Shown here piece by piece: positions 50,027 through 58,869 of a stretch of DNA of 64,000 nt. Location: positions 5,604,001 to 5,668,000 of the forward strand of contig NZ_LR813084.1 in the NCBI RefSeq assembly GCF_903815225.1, read 5' to 3'. The notes under the pieces are model-generated. The model was not told where the DNA came from. It searched no databases and worked only from the letters and a program-made list of their open reading frames with translations. A program made the translations under genes and the position numbers. Numbering within the stretch: position 1 is the stretch's first letter; each line of letters opens with the position of its first letter. The DNA is from Delftia tsuruhatensis (GTDB lineage: Bacteria > Pseudomonadota > Gammaproteobacteria > Burkholderiales > Burkholderiaceae_C).

Positions 50027-50806
50027 TCACCCACGCGGCAGCGGCCGGTGCATCCGGTCCCTTTGCTGCAGAAGCTGGTCCATGCCTATCAATGCGGCCA
50101 GGCCTATGGCCACGATCACGGTGAAGACCGGCAGGTCCAGCGCGCTGATGACGGCAAAGCCCTGCGGCCTGGCATAGCGCTGGGTTTCGGAAACACATAC
50201 GAAGTCCGCCGCCGCCATGCCGGTGTAATGCATGGAGCACACGGCAGCCCCCATCACCGCGGCCGCCAGCGCACGCATGCCGATGGAACTGGTGCGAAAC
50301 GACAGCCACAGCGCGGCGCTGGCCGCCACCACGGCAATGCCCACGGACAGCAGCACGGTGGGGACGGACCAGACGATGAATCCGGGAAAGCGCATGCCAT
50401 GCATGCCCAGGTAGTGCATGAAGGCCACGCCCAGGCCCAGCAGCGTTCCCGCGCCCAGTATCCGCGCACCACTGTCGGGCCTGCGGGCGACGAAGGCCAG
50501 CGCCACCGAGGTCGCGGCCACGGCAGCGCACAGGGAAACCAGGGTCTCGACCATGGAATAGCCCGAACCCATGCCCAGGTTCAGCGCCAGCATGCCGGTG
50601 AAATGCATGGACCACACGCCTATGCCGCCCAGCGCCGTGCCCGCAGCCAGCAGGTTGAGTCCGCTGATGCCCTCGCGCCCACGGATGCGCTGCGCCGCGG
50701 TCAGGGCCACGAAGGACCCCAGCACGGCAATGCCGTAGGACAGGGCCACCAGCCCCATGCGGTAGGAAGTCTCGACGATCTCATGCGCTGGAACGGCTTC
50801 ATTCAT
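50027..50806 (-). CDS. MHYT-domain integral membrane sensor (stand-alone)
   Basis: The 259-residue membrane protein contains seven hydrophobic segments and three MHYT signatures: MHFTGM near residue 67, MHYLGM near 130 and MHYTGM near 192. MHYT domains are proposed to bind copper and sense O2, CO or NO. They usually sit before GGDEF/EAL or kinase domains, but here no output domain follows. A leader with two hairpins lies upstream. Confidence 0.9.
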   Translation of the reverse strand: MNEAVPAHEIVETSYRMGLVALSYGIAVLGSFVALTAAQRIRGREGISGLNLLAAGTALGGIGVWSMHFTGMLALNLGMGSGYSMVETLVSLCAAVAATSVALAFVARRPDSGARILGAGTLLGLGVAFMHYLGMHGMRFPGFIVWSVPTVLLSVGIAVVAASAALWLSFRTSSIGMRALAAAVMGAAVCSMHYTGMAAADFVCVSETQRYARPQGFAVISALDLPVFTVIVAIGLAALIGMDQLLQQRDRMHRPLPRG

Positions 50807-50863
50807 GTTGACGGCTCCTCATTTGCAGAACAGATGGGACAACACAAGCGTGATCGCGGCCGC

Positions 50864-50908
50864 CCTCCCCGTGGGGGAGGTGGGAGCAAGCCATCCGTGC
50901 GGGATGGC
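50864..50908 (-). promoter_or_regulatory. Tandem hairpins in the MHYT leader
   Basis: CCTCCCC/GGGGAGG with a 3-nt loop and GCCATCC/GGATGGC with a 5-nt loop lie 10 bp apart between the predicted promoter and the MHYT start. No T run follows either. Confidence 0.4.
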
Positions 50909-50930
50909 GCTACCCTGTTATGTGTGACTC

Positions 50931-50958
50931 AATGTACCAAAAGGTCACAAATATTCAA
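50931..50958 (-). promoter_or_regulatory. Possible sigma70 promoter for the MHYT gene
   Basis: On the minus strand TTGAAT is followed by 16 bp and TACATT (4 of 6 to each consensus). The predicted start near 50924 gives a leader of about 118 nt. Confidence 0.4.
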
Positions 50959-51144
50959 TGCATCGGCAGGACGACACTGTCGCTGCCACGACGTCACCGC
51001 CCTCTCGGAACACGCCATGCGCAAGGGCCCACTGCGCCCTGGGAGCCTTGGCTGGCGCGGCTTGCCCGCGCAGACGGCCGGTGGCGGGCAGAAGGAATCC
51101 CGAGTCGTAATAATATGTAACAGAAATAGTGCATTCCAGCACTT

Positions 51145-53331
51145 TCATGCCTTGAGGAACTCCGCCTTGCCACCGAGCCAACGGCTGACGTGGCGCTGTG
51201 CCAGCTGCGGGTGCTGTTCCAGCATGCGCGGGGCCAGTTCGCGCGCCCAGTCCAGCAGCATCAGGTCCTGCTCCAGGTCGGCGAAGCGCAGCATGGGCGC
51301 GCCCGACTGCCGCGCCCCCAGGAATTCACCGGGGCCACGGATTTCCAGGTCGCGCCGGGCGATCTCGAAGCCGTCATTGGTCTCCGCCATGGCACGCAGC
51401 CGGTCCTTGGCCGTCTCGCCCAGGCGTCCGCTGTCGCCCACCGAATACAGCAGGACGCAGGCGGAGGCAGCGGCGCCCCGCCCCACGCGGCCACGCAGCT
51501 GGTGCAGCTGCGACAGGCCGAAGCGCTCGGCATGCTCGATGACCATGAGCGAGGCATTGGGCACGTCCACGCCGACCTCGATCACCGTCGTCGAGACCAG
51601 CACCCCCATGACACCGGCCGAGAACAGCTCCATCACCGCCTTCTTCTCCGCCGTGGGCATGCGCGAATGCAGCAATCCGACCATGACGCCGGGCAGCATC
51701 TCGCTGAGATAGCTGTGGGTGGCCGTGGCATTGGACAGGTCCAGTGCCTCGCTTTCCTCGATCAGCGGACAGACCCAGTAGACCTGACGCCCCGATTCCA
51801 CCTGGGCGCCGATGCGCTCGATGACCTCGTCCTTGCGGCTGTCGGCGATGAGCTTGGTGACGATGGGCGTGCGGCCCGGCGGCAGCTCGTCGATGGTGGA
51901 GACGTCCAGGTCGGCGTAGTAGCTCATGGCCAGCGTGCGCGGGATGGGCGTGGCACTCATCATCAGGAGGTGCGGCTCCATTCCCGTGGCCGCGAGCTTT
52001 TGCCTCAGCGCCAGACGCTGGGCCACGCCGAATCGATGCTGCTCGTCGATCACGGCCAGCGCCAGATTCCTGAACTGCACCTGCTCCTGGATCACGGCAT
52101 GCGTGCCGATGACCAGGGCGGCCTCGCCGCTTCGCACCAGCTCCAGCATGGCGGTGCGCTCCTTCTTCTTCTGGGCGCCGGCCAGCCAGGCCACGCGCTT
52201 GCCCAGTGGCGCCAGCAGGGGTTCGAGCCAGCCGACCAGCTTGCCGAAGTGTTGCTCGGCCAGGATTTCCGTGGGCGCCATCAGCGCGCACTGCCAGCCG
52301 GCATCGATGCAGGCCACGGCCGAAAGCGCCGCCACCACGGTCTTGCCCGAACCCACATCGCCCTGGAGCAGCCGGTGCATGGGAATGCTGCGCGCCATGT
52401 CGTCCCGGATCTCCGCGACCACGCGCTGCTGGGCGCCCGTCAGGCCGAACGGCAACTGGCCAAGGAACTGCCGGGTCAACCCCTGCGGCGAGGATTCGGC
52501 GCGCAGCACGGGTGCCTTGAGCCGCGCACGTTCGCGCTTGGCCTCGTACTGGGACAGCTGCTGGGCCAGCAGTTCCTCGGCCTTCAGGCGCTGCCAGGCA
52601 GGATGCGAATGGTCCTCCAGCGTGGCCAGGGCCACATCGGGCGTGGGGTGGTGCAGGAACTGCAGCGCATCGCGCAGGCTGAACAGCGGTGGCAGGCCAC
52701 CGCTGCCATGGAACTGGGCCACGGGCGGCTGCTCCCCCTCCGGCAAGGTGTCGGAGAGGTCGGCGCGCAGCATGGCCGTGGCGGCCGCGCGGCGGATGTA
52801 GGCCTGGGGCAGGCCCGCCGCCGTGGGGTAGACGGGCGTGAGCGCCGTGGGCAGGTCGCCGCCGGCCGCGCGAAAGGCCGGGTGCAGCATCTGCCGGCCC
52901 CAGAAGCCGCCCTTGACCTCGCCGCGTATGCGCAGACGCGCGCCCACCGACAGCGTCTTCTGGTGCGAGGGATAGAAGCTGAAGAAGGTCAGCACGCATT
53001 CGGCCGTGCCGTCGTCCACGGTGACCTTGAGCATGCGGCGCGGGCGCAGTTGCACCTCGCTGTGGGTGACTGTGGCCTCGATCTGCACGGTGTCGCCCTC
53101 GCGCGCGTTGCGCAGCGGCGTGATGCGGGTTTCGTCCTCGTAGCGCAGCGGCAGGTGCAGCGCCAGGTCGATGTCGCGCACCAGGCCCATCTTCTGCAGC
53201 GCCTGCTGTGCGGCGCTGGCCGCCTTGCCGCCGGCCTTGTCCGCGGCCTTGGCCTTGCCCGGACGCGCAGCCTTGGCGCCGGGTGCATCGCGCCCGAGGT
53301 CGGGAAAGGCGGAAGAGGCGTTCAAAGGCAT
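51145..53331 (-). CDS. recG: ATP-dependent DNA helicase RecG
   Basis: RecG regresses stalled forks and resolves branched DNA and R-loops. The 728-residue protein has an OB-like wedge domain in the first third and helicase motif I LLQGDVGSGKTVVA near residue 320. DEQHRFG is motif II and SATPIPRTLA motif III; QLHQLRGRVGRG near 612 is motif VI. It exceeds E. coli RecG (693) mainly by a Lys/Ala-rich N-terminal segment. A LexA-like site lies 31 bp before the start. Confidence 0.97.
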   Translation of the reverse strand: MPLNASSAFPDLGRDAPGAKAARPGKAKAADKAGGKAASAAQQALQKMGLVRDIDLALHLPLRYEDETRITPLRNAREGDTVQIEATVTHSEVQLRPRRMLKVTVDDGTAECVLTFFSFYPSHQKTLSVGARLRIRGEVKGGFWGRQMLHPAFRAAGGDLPTALTPVYPTAAGLPQAYIRRAAATAMLRADLSDTLPEGEQPPVAQFHGSGGLPPLFSLRDALQFLHHPTPDVALATLEDHSHPAWQRLKAEELLAQQLSQYEAKRERARLKAPVLRAESSPQGLTRQFLGQLPFGLTGAQQRVVAEIRDDMARSIPMHRLLQGDVGSGKTVVAALSAVACIDAGWQCALMAPTEILAEQHFGKLVGWLEPLLAPLGKRVAWLAGAQKKKERTAMLELVRSGEAALVIGTHAVIQEQVQFRNLALAVIDEQHRFGVAQRLALRQKLAATGMEPHLLMMSATPIPRTLAMSYYADLDVSTIDELPPGRTPIVTKLIADSRKDEVIERIGAQVESGRQVYWVCPLIEESEALDLSNATATHSYLSEMLPGVMVGLLHSRMPTAEKKAVMELFSAGVMGVLVSTTVIEVGVDVPNASLMVIEHAERFGLSQLHQLRGRVGRGAAASACVLLYSVGDSGRLGETAKDRLRAMAETNDGFEIARRDLEIRGPGEFLGARQSGAPMLRFADLEQDLMLLDWARELAPRMLEQHPQLAQRHVSRWLGGKAEFLKA

Positions 53332-53361
53332 GGGCCGTCCTGTTTCAGAGCATGCAGCATA

Positions 53362-53377
53362 GTGTATGAATATACAG
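53362..53377. promoter_or_regulatory. LexA-like box between recG and HD-GYP gene
   Basis: GTGT-N8-ACAG with an AT-rich centre matches the CTGT-N8-ACAG SOS box with one mismatch. It lies 31 bp upstream of recG and 125 bp upstream of the divergent HD-GYP gene. Confidence 0.4.
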
Positions 53378-53501
53378 GTGTAGGCAACACGCCACGTTCA
53401 CCGCGGCGCCAGCCGTCCAATGCACCCTTGATGCCCCGGGTCTCTGGGGAAGCCGCTACCATGCAGGCAACGTTACGTAGTGTTACCCGCCACCGAATGC
53501 C

Positions 53502-54755
53502 ATGTTGAAGCGTATCAATGTCCAGCATGTCACTCTGGGCATGTTCCTGCACGAGTTCTGCGGCTCCTGGATGGAGCATCCATTCTGGCGAACCCGGTTC
53601 CTGCTCAATTCCGAGGCCGACCTGCAGCGCCTGCGCGCCACCTCCATCCAGGAGGTCTGGATCGACGTGCGCAAGGGCCTGGATGTGGGCGTGCAGGTCC
53701 CCTGCCTGCGCTTCGATCCCCAGGACGAGTTGCGCCACCAGATCCCTGACAGCGCGCGGCCGGCCTCCGAGCAGAGCACGGCCCCGATCTCCACGGCCAC
53801 CGAGCTGCGCCGCGCCGCCCAGACCTGCGCCCAGGCCAGGCAATTGCTGGGCCGCCTGTTCAGCGATGCCCGCCTGGGTCGCCCTGTCGATGCCGCGGCC
53901 GCCGGGCAGCTGGTGGACGATGTGACGGCCTCGGTGGCGCGCAATCCGCATGCGCTGATCGGACTGGCGCGGCTGAAGACCGCCGACGACTACACCTACA
54001 TGCACAGCCTGGCCGTGTGCGCGCTGATGGTGGCCCTGGCCAAGCGCATGGGCCTGGACGACCACAGCCTGCGCAAGGCCGGCATGGCCGGCCTCATGCA
54101 TGACCTGGGCAAGACCGCGATCCCGGTGGCCGTGCTCAACAAGCCCGGGCCGCTGGACGATGCGGAGTGGGCCCTGATGCGCGCCCACCCGCGCCATGGC
54201 GAGCGGCTGCTGCGCCCGCTGGGCCTGGACGACGAGGTCATCGATGCCTGCCTGCACCACCACGAGAAGGTGGACGGCACAGGTTACCCCGACGGACTGC
54301 GCCAGAACGACATCGGCCTGCTGGCCCGCATGACGGCGATCTGCGACGTCTACGACGCCATCACCTCGGACCGCCCCTACAAGAAGGGCTGGCCCCCGTC
54401 GGAGGCCCTGCGCCGCATGGCCGAATGGAGCCCCAGGCATTTCGACAAGCGCCTGTTCGAACAGTTCGTGCAGACGGTGGGCATCTATCCGCTGGGCTCG
54501 CTGGTGCGCCTGCACTCGCAGCGCCTGGCGGTGGTCATCGATGCCTCGCCCACCAGCCTGCTGGCGCCGCGCGTCAAGGTCTTCTACTCGCTGCGCCAGG
54601 GATGCCGCATCACGCCCGAGGTCGAGGACCTGTCCGACAGCCTGGGCAATGACCGCATCGTCTCGCGCGAGGATCCCGCCAACTGGGACTTCCCGGACCT
54701 GGAGTCGCTGTGGCTCGAATTCGAGCGCCAGCCCCAGGCCGGCATGGCCAAGTGA
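53502..54755 (+). CDS. HD-GYP domain protein with N-terminal DUF3391
   Basis: The 417-residue protein has a DUF3391 region (about residues 1-125) followed by an HD-GYP domain (about 145-320). Family hallmarks are present: HSLAVCALMVALAK, MHDLGKTAIP near 205, HHHEKVDGTGYPDGL near 258 and RMTAICDVYDAIT near 280. HD-GYP proteins hydrolyse c-di-GMP using a metal centre. All the expected His/Asp ligands are visible, so it is probably an active phosphodiesterase. No membrane segment is seen. Confidence 0.94.
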   Translation: MLKRINVQHVTLGMFLHEFCGSWMEHPFWRTRFLLNSEADLQRLRATSIQEVWIDVRKGLDVGVQVPCLRFDPQDELRHQIPDSARPASEQSTAPISTATELRRAAQTCAQARQLLGRLFSDARLGRPVDAAAAGQLVDDVTASVARNPHALIGLARLKTADDYTYMHSLAVCALMVALAKRMGLDDHSLRKAGMAGLMHDLGKTAIPVAVLNKPGPLDDAEWALMRAHPRHGERLLRPLGLDDEVIDACLHHHEKVDGTGYPDGLRQNDIGLLARMTAICDVYDAITSDRPYKKGWPPSEALRRMAEWSPRHFDKRLFEQFVQTVGIYPLGSLVRLHSQRLAVVIDASPTSLLAPRVKVFYSLRQGCRITPEVEDLSDSLGNDRIVSREDPANWDFPDLESLWLEFERQPQAGMAK

Positions 54756-54852
54756 CCCGGGAGAATTCCAGGGACAACCCCAGGGTTTGCGACAATGGCG
54801 GACTTCCGTTCAACGAACTTGGAACGGGCCCTGTCCGGCCCTCAAGCACTGC

Positions 54853-55953
54853 ATGTCTTCCCTGTCCCGTGTGTTTTCGCTCAGCGACTTCGACTTCGAG
54901 CTTCCTGAGAACCTGATCGCCCAGCATCCTGCGGCCCAGCGCAGCGCCTCGCGCCTGCTCGATGGCCGTGACGATGCCGCCTCTCCCACCGACCGCATCT
55001 TCCGCGAGCTGCCCGACCTGTTGCAGCCCGGCGACCTGCTGGTGTTCAACGACACGCGCGTGCTCAAGGCGCGCATCTTCGGCGAGAAGGCCAGCGGCGG
55101 CCGGCTGGAGCTGCTGGTCGAGCGGGTGCTCGAAGGCAACGATGTCGTGGCCCACATGCGCGTCAGCAAGAAGCCCCTGCCCGGTTCGCGCATCCACCTG
55201 TGCGGAGGCAAGAACCGCGGCGGCTTCGATGCCGTGCTGCGGGGCCGCTGGCCGGACGAGAACGGCCCGCTGTTCCACCTGAGCTTCGAGGGCCCGCGCG
55301 GCGAGACGCCCCATGAGCTGATGGAGCGCTTCGGCCACCTGCCCCTGCCGCCCTACATCGAGCGCCACCAGGACGGCGGCAACGACCCCGATGCCGCCGA
55401 GGACAGCGAACGCTACCAGACCGTCTTCGCGGCCCGCCCCGGTGCCGTGGCAGCGCCCACGGCCGCCCTGCACTTCGACGACGAGGTGCTCGCCCGCCTG
55501 GCCGAGCGCGGCATCGAACGCGCCAGCGTCACGCTGCATGTGGGCGCCGGCACCTTCCAGCCCGTGAAGACCGAGAACCTCGCCGACCACCAGATGCACA
55601 GCGAGTGGTATGAGATCCCCCTGCCCACGCTTGCCGCGCTGGAACGCTGCCGCCAGCGCGGCGGCCGCATCGTCGCCGTGGGCACGACCACGGTGCGCAC
55701 GCTCGAGTCCTGGGCCCAGACGGGCCACATCTGCGGCGACACGCGCATCTTCATCACGCCGGGCTTCCAGTACCAGGTGGTGGACCTGCTGATCACCAAC
55801 TTCCACCTGCCCAAGAGCACGCTGATGATGCTGGTCAGCGCCTTCGCGGGCTATGAGCACGTGATGGCGCTGTACCGCCATGCCATCGCGCAGGAGTACA
55901 GGTTCTTCAGCTACGGTGACTCCATGATCCTGGAGAAAAAGGTCACCCCCTGA
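54853..55953 (+). CDS. queA: tRNA preQ1(34) S-adenosylmethionine ribosyltransferase-isomerase QueA
   Basis: QueA transfers and rearranges the ribosyl group of SAM onto preQ1 at tRNA position 34, making epoxyqueuosine. The 366-residue protein has FDFELPENLIAQHP near residue 12, LLVFNDTRVLKARIFG near 63 and TLHVGAGTFQPV near 228. The C-terminus has LLITNFHLPKSTLMMLVSAF near 310. The stop codon lies inside the first bases of repeat copy R4. Confidence 0.97.
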   Translation: MSSLSRVFSLSDFDFELPENLIAQHPAAQRSASRLLDGRDDAASPTDRIFRELPDLLQPGDLLVFNDTRVLKARIFGEKASGGRLELLVERVLEGNDVVAHMRVSKKPLPGSRIHLCGGKNRGGFDAVLRGRWPDENGPLFHLSFEGPRGETPHELMERFGHLPLPPYIERHQDGGNDPDAAEDSERYQTVFAARPGAVAAPTAALHFDDEVLARLAERGIERASVTLHVGAGTFQPVKTENLADHQMHSEWYEIPLPTLAALERCRQRGGRIVAVGTTTVRTLESWAQTGHICGDTRIFITPGFQYQVVDLLITNFHLPKSTLMMLVSAFAGYEHVMALYRHAIAQEYRFFSYGDSMILEKKVTP

Positions 55954-56055
55954 GGCGCTGACGCGCCTTCCCCCTCTCTCGCTTCGCGGGAGGGGGACGA
56001 CACCCTCGCGGCGGGGCGGCCCTTGCTCGGTGCCCCTGACTTGGGCCGCGCCAGT
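55944..56055 (+). repeat. Gene-end repeat copy R4 (at the queA stop)
   Basis: The element begins CACCCCCTGAGGCGC, whose TGA is the queA stop. CCCCCTCTCTCGCTTCGCGGGAGGGGG, ACACCCTCGCGGCGGGGCGG and TGACTTGGGCC follow. It has the same order and polarity relative to its gene as R1-R3 in the glp cluster. Confidence 0.85.
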
Positions 56056-56090
56056 TTCACGCGCCACGCGCGGAACCGGCTCTCACCGCC

Positions 56091-56849
56091 TCAGCCGAAA
56101 TAATGGCAGAGCCGGCGGCCCCGGACCTCGTGGACGCTGACGGGGATGCCGTAGAGGGTGCTCAGGACATCGTCCTGCACGACTTCGGCGGGGGTGCCGG
56201 CGATGGCCAGGCGACCGTCCTTGAGGGCGATGATGTGGTCGGCGTAGCACGACGCGAAGTTGATGTCGTGCAGCACCATCACCACGGTCTTGCCGCGCTC
56301 GGTCACGGCGCGGCGCAGCAGGCCCATCATGCTGACGGCATGGGCCATGTCCAGGTTGTTCAGCGGCTCGTCCAGCAGGATGTAGGGCGTGTCCTGGCAC
56401 AGCACCATGGCGATGTAGGCGCGTTGGCGCTGGCCGCCCGACAGTTCGTCGAGAAACCGCTCGGCCAACGGCGTCAGCTGCAGGTACGCCAGCGCCTCGT
56501 CCACATGGCGCAGGTCCTCGGGGCCCAGGCGCCCCTTGCTGTGCGGAAAGCGGCCGAAGCCCACCAGGTCGCGCACCGTCAGGCGCAGCGCGCTCTGGTT
56601 GTCCTGGCGCAGGATGGCCATGATGCGCGCCAGCGCGTCGGTGGGCGTGGTGGCCACGTCGCTGCCGGCCACCAGCACCTGTCCGGCGGTGATCGGCATC
56701 AGGCGGCTGACCAGGGACAGCAGCGTGGACTTGCCGGCCCCGTTGGGCCCGATGATGGCCGTCAGCGCCTTCTCGGGCAGTTCGAAATTGAGCTCTTGCA
56801 GCACCGTCGTGCCGCCATGGCGCTTGAGCAGATCACGCACCTCGATCAT
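56091..56849 (-). CDS. Iron-siderophore ABC transporter ATPase
   Basis: The 252-residue FecE/FepC-class ATPase has Walker A GPNGAGKST near residue 33, signature LSGGQRQRA near 134, Walker B ILLDEPLNNLD and switch VLHDIN. All are intact. It powers import through the two upstream-encoded permeases. Its start overlaps the preceding permease stop by 4 bp. The gene closes the iron operon; R4 lies between it and convergent queA. Confidence 0.93.
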   Translation of the reverse strand: MIEVRDLLKRHGGTTVLQELNFELPEKALTAIIGPNGAGKSTLLSLVSRLMPITAGQVLVAGSDVATTPTDALARIMAILRQDNQSALRLTVRDLVGFGRFPHSKGRLGPEDLRHVDEALAYLQLTPLAERFLDELSGGQRQRAYIAMVLCQDTPYILLDEPLNNLDMAHAVSMMGLLRRAVTERGKTVVMVLHDINFASCYADHIIALKDGRLAIAGTPAEVVQDDVLSTLYGIPVSVHEVRGRRLCHYFG

Positions 56850-57844
56850 GGGGTCCCCTTGCGCATGAGCAGCACGATGAAGACGATCCCCCCCAGGAAC
56901 TCCACCACGATGCTCAGCACGGTATTGAAATGAAACAGCTGCTCCAGCAGCACCTGGCCGCCCAGCAGCAACACACAGCCCCACAGCACGGCCGCCGGCA
57001 GCACCCAGGCATGGCGTCGCGTGCCCATGGCGTGGTAGGCCATGTTGCTGACCAGCAGGCCGAAGAAGACCACGGGCCCGACCAGGGCCGTGGAGACGGC
57101 CACCAGGCAGGCCACCACGGCCAGCAGCCGCAGCACGCGGCCTTCGTAGTCCACGCCCAGGCTGATGGCCGCGTCGCGCCCCAGCGAGATCACGTCCAGC
57201 ACGCGGCGCTGGCACCAGATCCAGGCACTGCCCGGCACGATCAGCAGCAGCGAAGGCGCCAGCAGTGGCAGGTTCACGGCATTGAAGTTGGCGAACAGGC
57301 GGTCCTGCAGCGCCGTGAACTCGTTGGGATCGAGCACGCGCATGGCCAGGCCCGCGAGGCTGCGAAAGAAGATACCACCGACCATGCCCACCAGCAGCAT
57401 CAGATGCAGGCTGTTCGCGTGACCGACGAAGAGCCAGCGCATCAGCAGCACGCTGAAACCCATCATCAGCGCGATGTTGAGCGCGTAGCGCCCGATCTCG
57501 CCCATGCCGGAGACGCCAGCCGCCCCCAGCAACAGCACCAGGGCGGCCTGCACGAACAGGTACAGCGCATCCAGCCCCATCACCGAGGGCGTGAGAATGG
57601 TGTTGTGCGACACGGTCTGGAACACCACGGTGGACAGGCCGATGGCGCACGCCACCAGGGCCATGGTCAGCACCTTGGTACCGCGATGCTCCAGCACGAA
57701 GGCCCAGTCGGTCTTGACGCCCACGGTCATGAAGGCCGCCAGGCACAGCAGCGCCAGCACGCCCAGCAGCGCCAGGCGTGTCCCCAGACCCCAGGCGCGC
57801 GGCCGGCCAGCGAAAGAGGGCGGAGTCTGCGGCAGGCTGCTCAT
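56846..57844 (-). CDS. Iron-siderophore ABC transporter permease (FatC/CeuC-like)
   Basis: The 332-residue FecCD-family permease has about nine or ten hydrophobic helices. The coupling-helix region ISLGRDAAISLGVDY is near residue 222. It pairs with the neighbouring permease to form the membrane channel. Overlaps of 4 bp join it to both neighbours. Subunit names differ between systems, so none is assigned. Confidence 0.9.
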   Translation of the reverse strand: MSSLPQTPPSFAGRPRAWGLGTRLALLGVLALLCLAAFMTVGVKTDWAFVLEHRGTKVLTMALVACAIGLSTVVFQTVSHNTILTPSVMGLDALYLFVQAALVLLLGAAGVSGMGEIGRYALNIALMMGFSVLLMRWLFVGHANSLHLMLLVGMVGGIFFRSLAGLAMRVLDPNEFTALQDRLFANFNAVNLPLLAPSLLLIVPGSAWIWCQRRVLDVISLGRDAAISLGVDYEGRVLRLLAVVACLVAVSTALVGPVVFFGLLVSNMAYHAMGTRRHAWVLPAAVLWGCVLLLGGQVLLEQLFHFNTVLSIVVEFLGGIVFIVLLMRKGTP

Positions 57845-58869
57845 GCACCCTCCTTGCGGCGACGCAGGATCAGTGCCAGGAACAGGGCGCTACCCAGCAC
57901 GCCCAGCACCGTACCCACGGGGATTTCGTAGGGAGCGATCAGCAGCCGCCCGACCAGGTCGCACAGCAGGGTCAGGCCCGCGCCGATCAGCGCCACCCAC
58001 AGCACGCTGCGGCGCACGTTGTCGCCCAGCACCAGGCGCACCACGTTGGGCACGATCAGGCCCACGAAGGGCAGGCTGCCGGCCGTGACCACCACGGCCG
58101 ACGTGGCCACGGCCACCACCACCAGGCCCTGCCAGACCAGGCGCCGGTAGTTCAGCCCCAGGTTGGTGGCGAAGCTCTCGCCCAGCCCGGCCACGGTGAA
58201 ACGGTCCGCCGCCAGGCAGGTCAGGGCCGTGGCACCCAGCGACAGCCACAGCAGCTCGTAGCGCCCCTGCACCACCAGGGAGAAGTCCCCGTTGGACCAC
58301 GATTTCAGCGCCTGCATCATGTCGAACTGCAGGGCCACGAAGCTGCCCGCCGCGTCCAGCACGCCGGCCAGCACCAGGCCGACCAGGGGCACCATCCAAG
58401 ACGAGCGCAACCGTATGCGTGACAGCACGGCCAGGAACAGCGCCGTGCCCAGCAGCGCCGCCACGGCCGAAATGCCCATCTTGGCGATCACCGGCCAATG
58501 CGGCACGAACAGGAAGGACGCCAGCATGCCCAGGCTGGCCGACTCCACCGTGCCCACGGTGGATGGCTCCACGAAATGGTTGCGCGCCAGCATCTGCATG
58601 AGCAGGCCGCAGACCGCCATGGAGGCGCCGGCCAGCAACAGCGCCAGCGTGCGCGGCACGCGGCTGAAGACCAGCACCTGGGAGGCAAGGTCGTCCTCGC
58701 TGCGCGACCACAGCACGCTCCAGTGCATGTCGCCCGCGCCCACCATCAGGCTGGCCAGCGACAGCGCCAGCAGGGCCGCCAGCGCCGCCAGCCAGGCCAA
58801 GGCCCGGCGGGAGCGCACGGTCCCTGCCGCCGCCGTCAGAGCGCCTGCGTCATGCGCGCTCGAAGGCAT
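57841..58869 (-). CDS. Iron-siderophore ABC transporter permease (FatD/CeuB-like)
   Basis: The 342-residue FecCD-family permease contains RVPRTLALLLAGASMAVCGLLMQ near residue 70 (in short segments) and GSLPFVGLIVPNVVRLVLG near 260, both hallmarks of the family. Its start overlaps the end of the binding-protein gene by 20 bp. Confidence 0.92.
   Translation of the reverse strand: MPSSAHDAGALTAAAGTVRSRRALAWLAALAALLALSLASLMVGAGDMHWSVLWSRSEDDLASQVLVFSRVPRTLALLLAGASMAVCGLLMQMLARNHFVEPSTVGTVESASLGMLASFLFVPHWPVIAKMGISAVAALLGTALFLAVLSRIRLRSSWMVPLVGLVLAGVLDAAGSFVALQFDMMQALKSWSNGDFSLVVQGRYELLWLSLGATALTCLAADRFTVAGLGESFATNLGLNYRRLVWQGLVVVAVATSAVVVTAGSLPFVGLIVPNVVRLVLGDNVRRSVLWVALIGAGLTLLCDLVGRLLIAPYEIPVGTVLGVLGSALFLALILRRRKEGA

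Larger units (their letters stand above)
50807..51144. other. MHYT-recG spacer with leader hairpins
   Basis: No gene is seen in this 338-bp gap. It contains a probable MHYT promoter and two 7-bp hairpins in the MHYT leader (50864-50880 and 50890-50908). About 180 bp of featureless sequence next to recG completes it. No riboswitch class was recognised. Confidence 0.55.

Noticed and set aside
50807..50930. MHYT leader as a c-di-GMP (GEMM) riboswitch
   Set aside because: The conserved GGGACGCAAAGCC-type core is absent; only plain hairpins are present.
51190..53508. Very long plus-strand open frame (772 codons) opposite recG
   Set aside because: It lies wholly antisense to a gene with every RecG motif, is His/Gln/Arg-rich with no domain, and is a typical GC-rich shadow frame.
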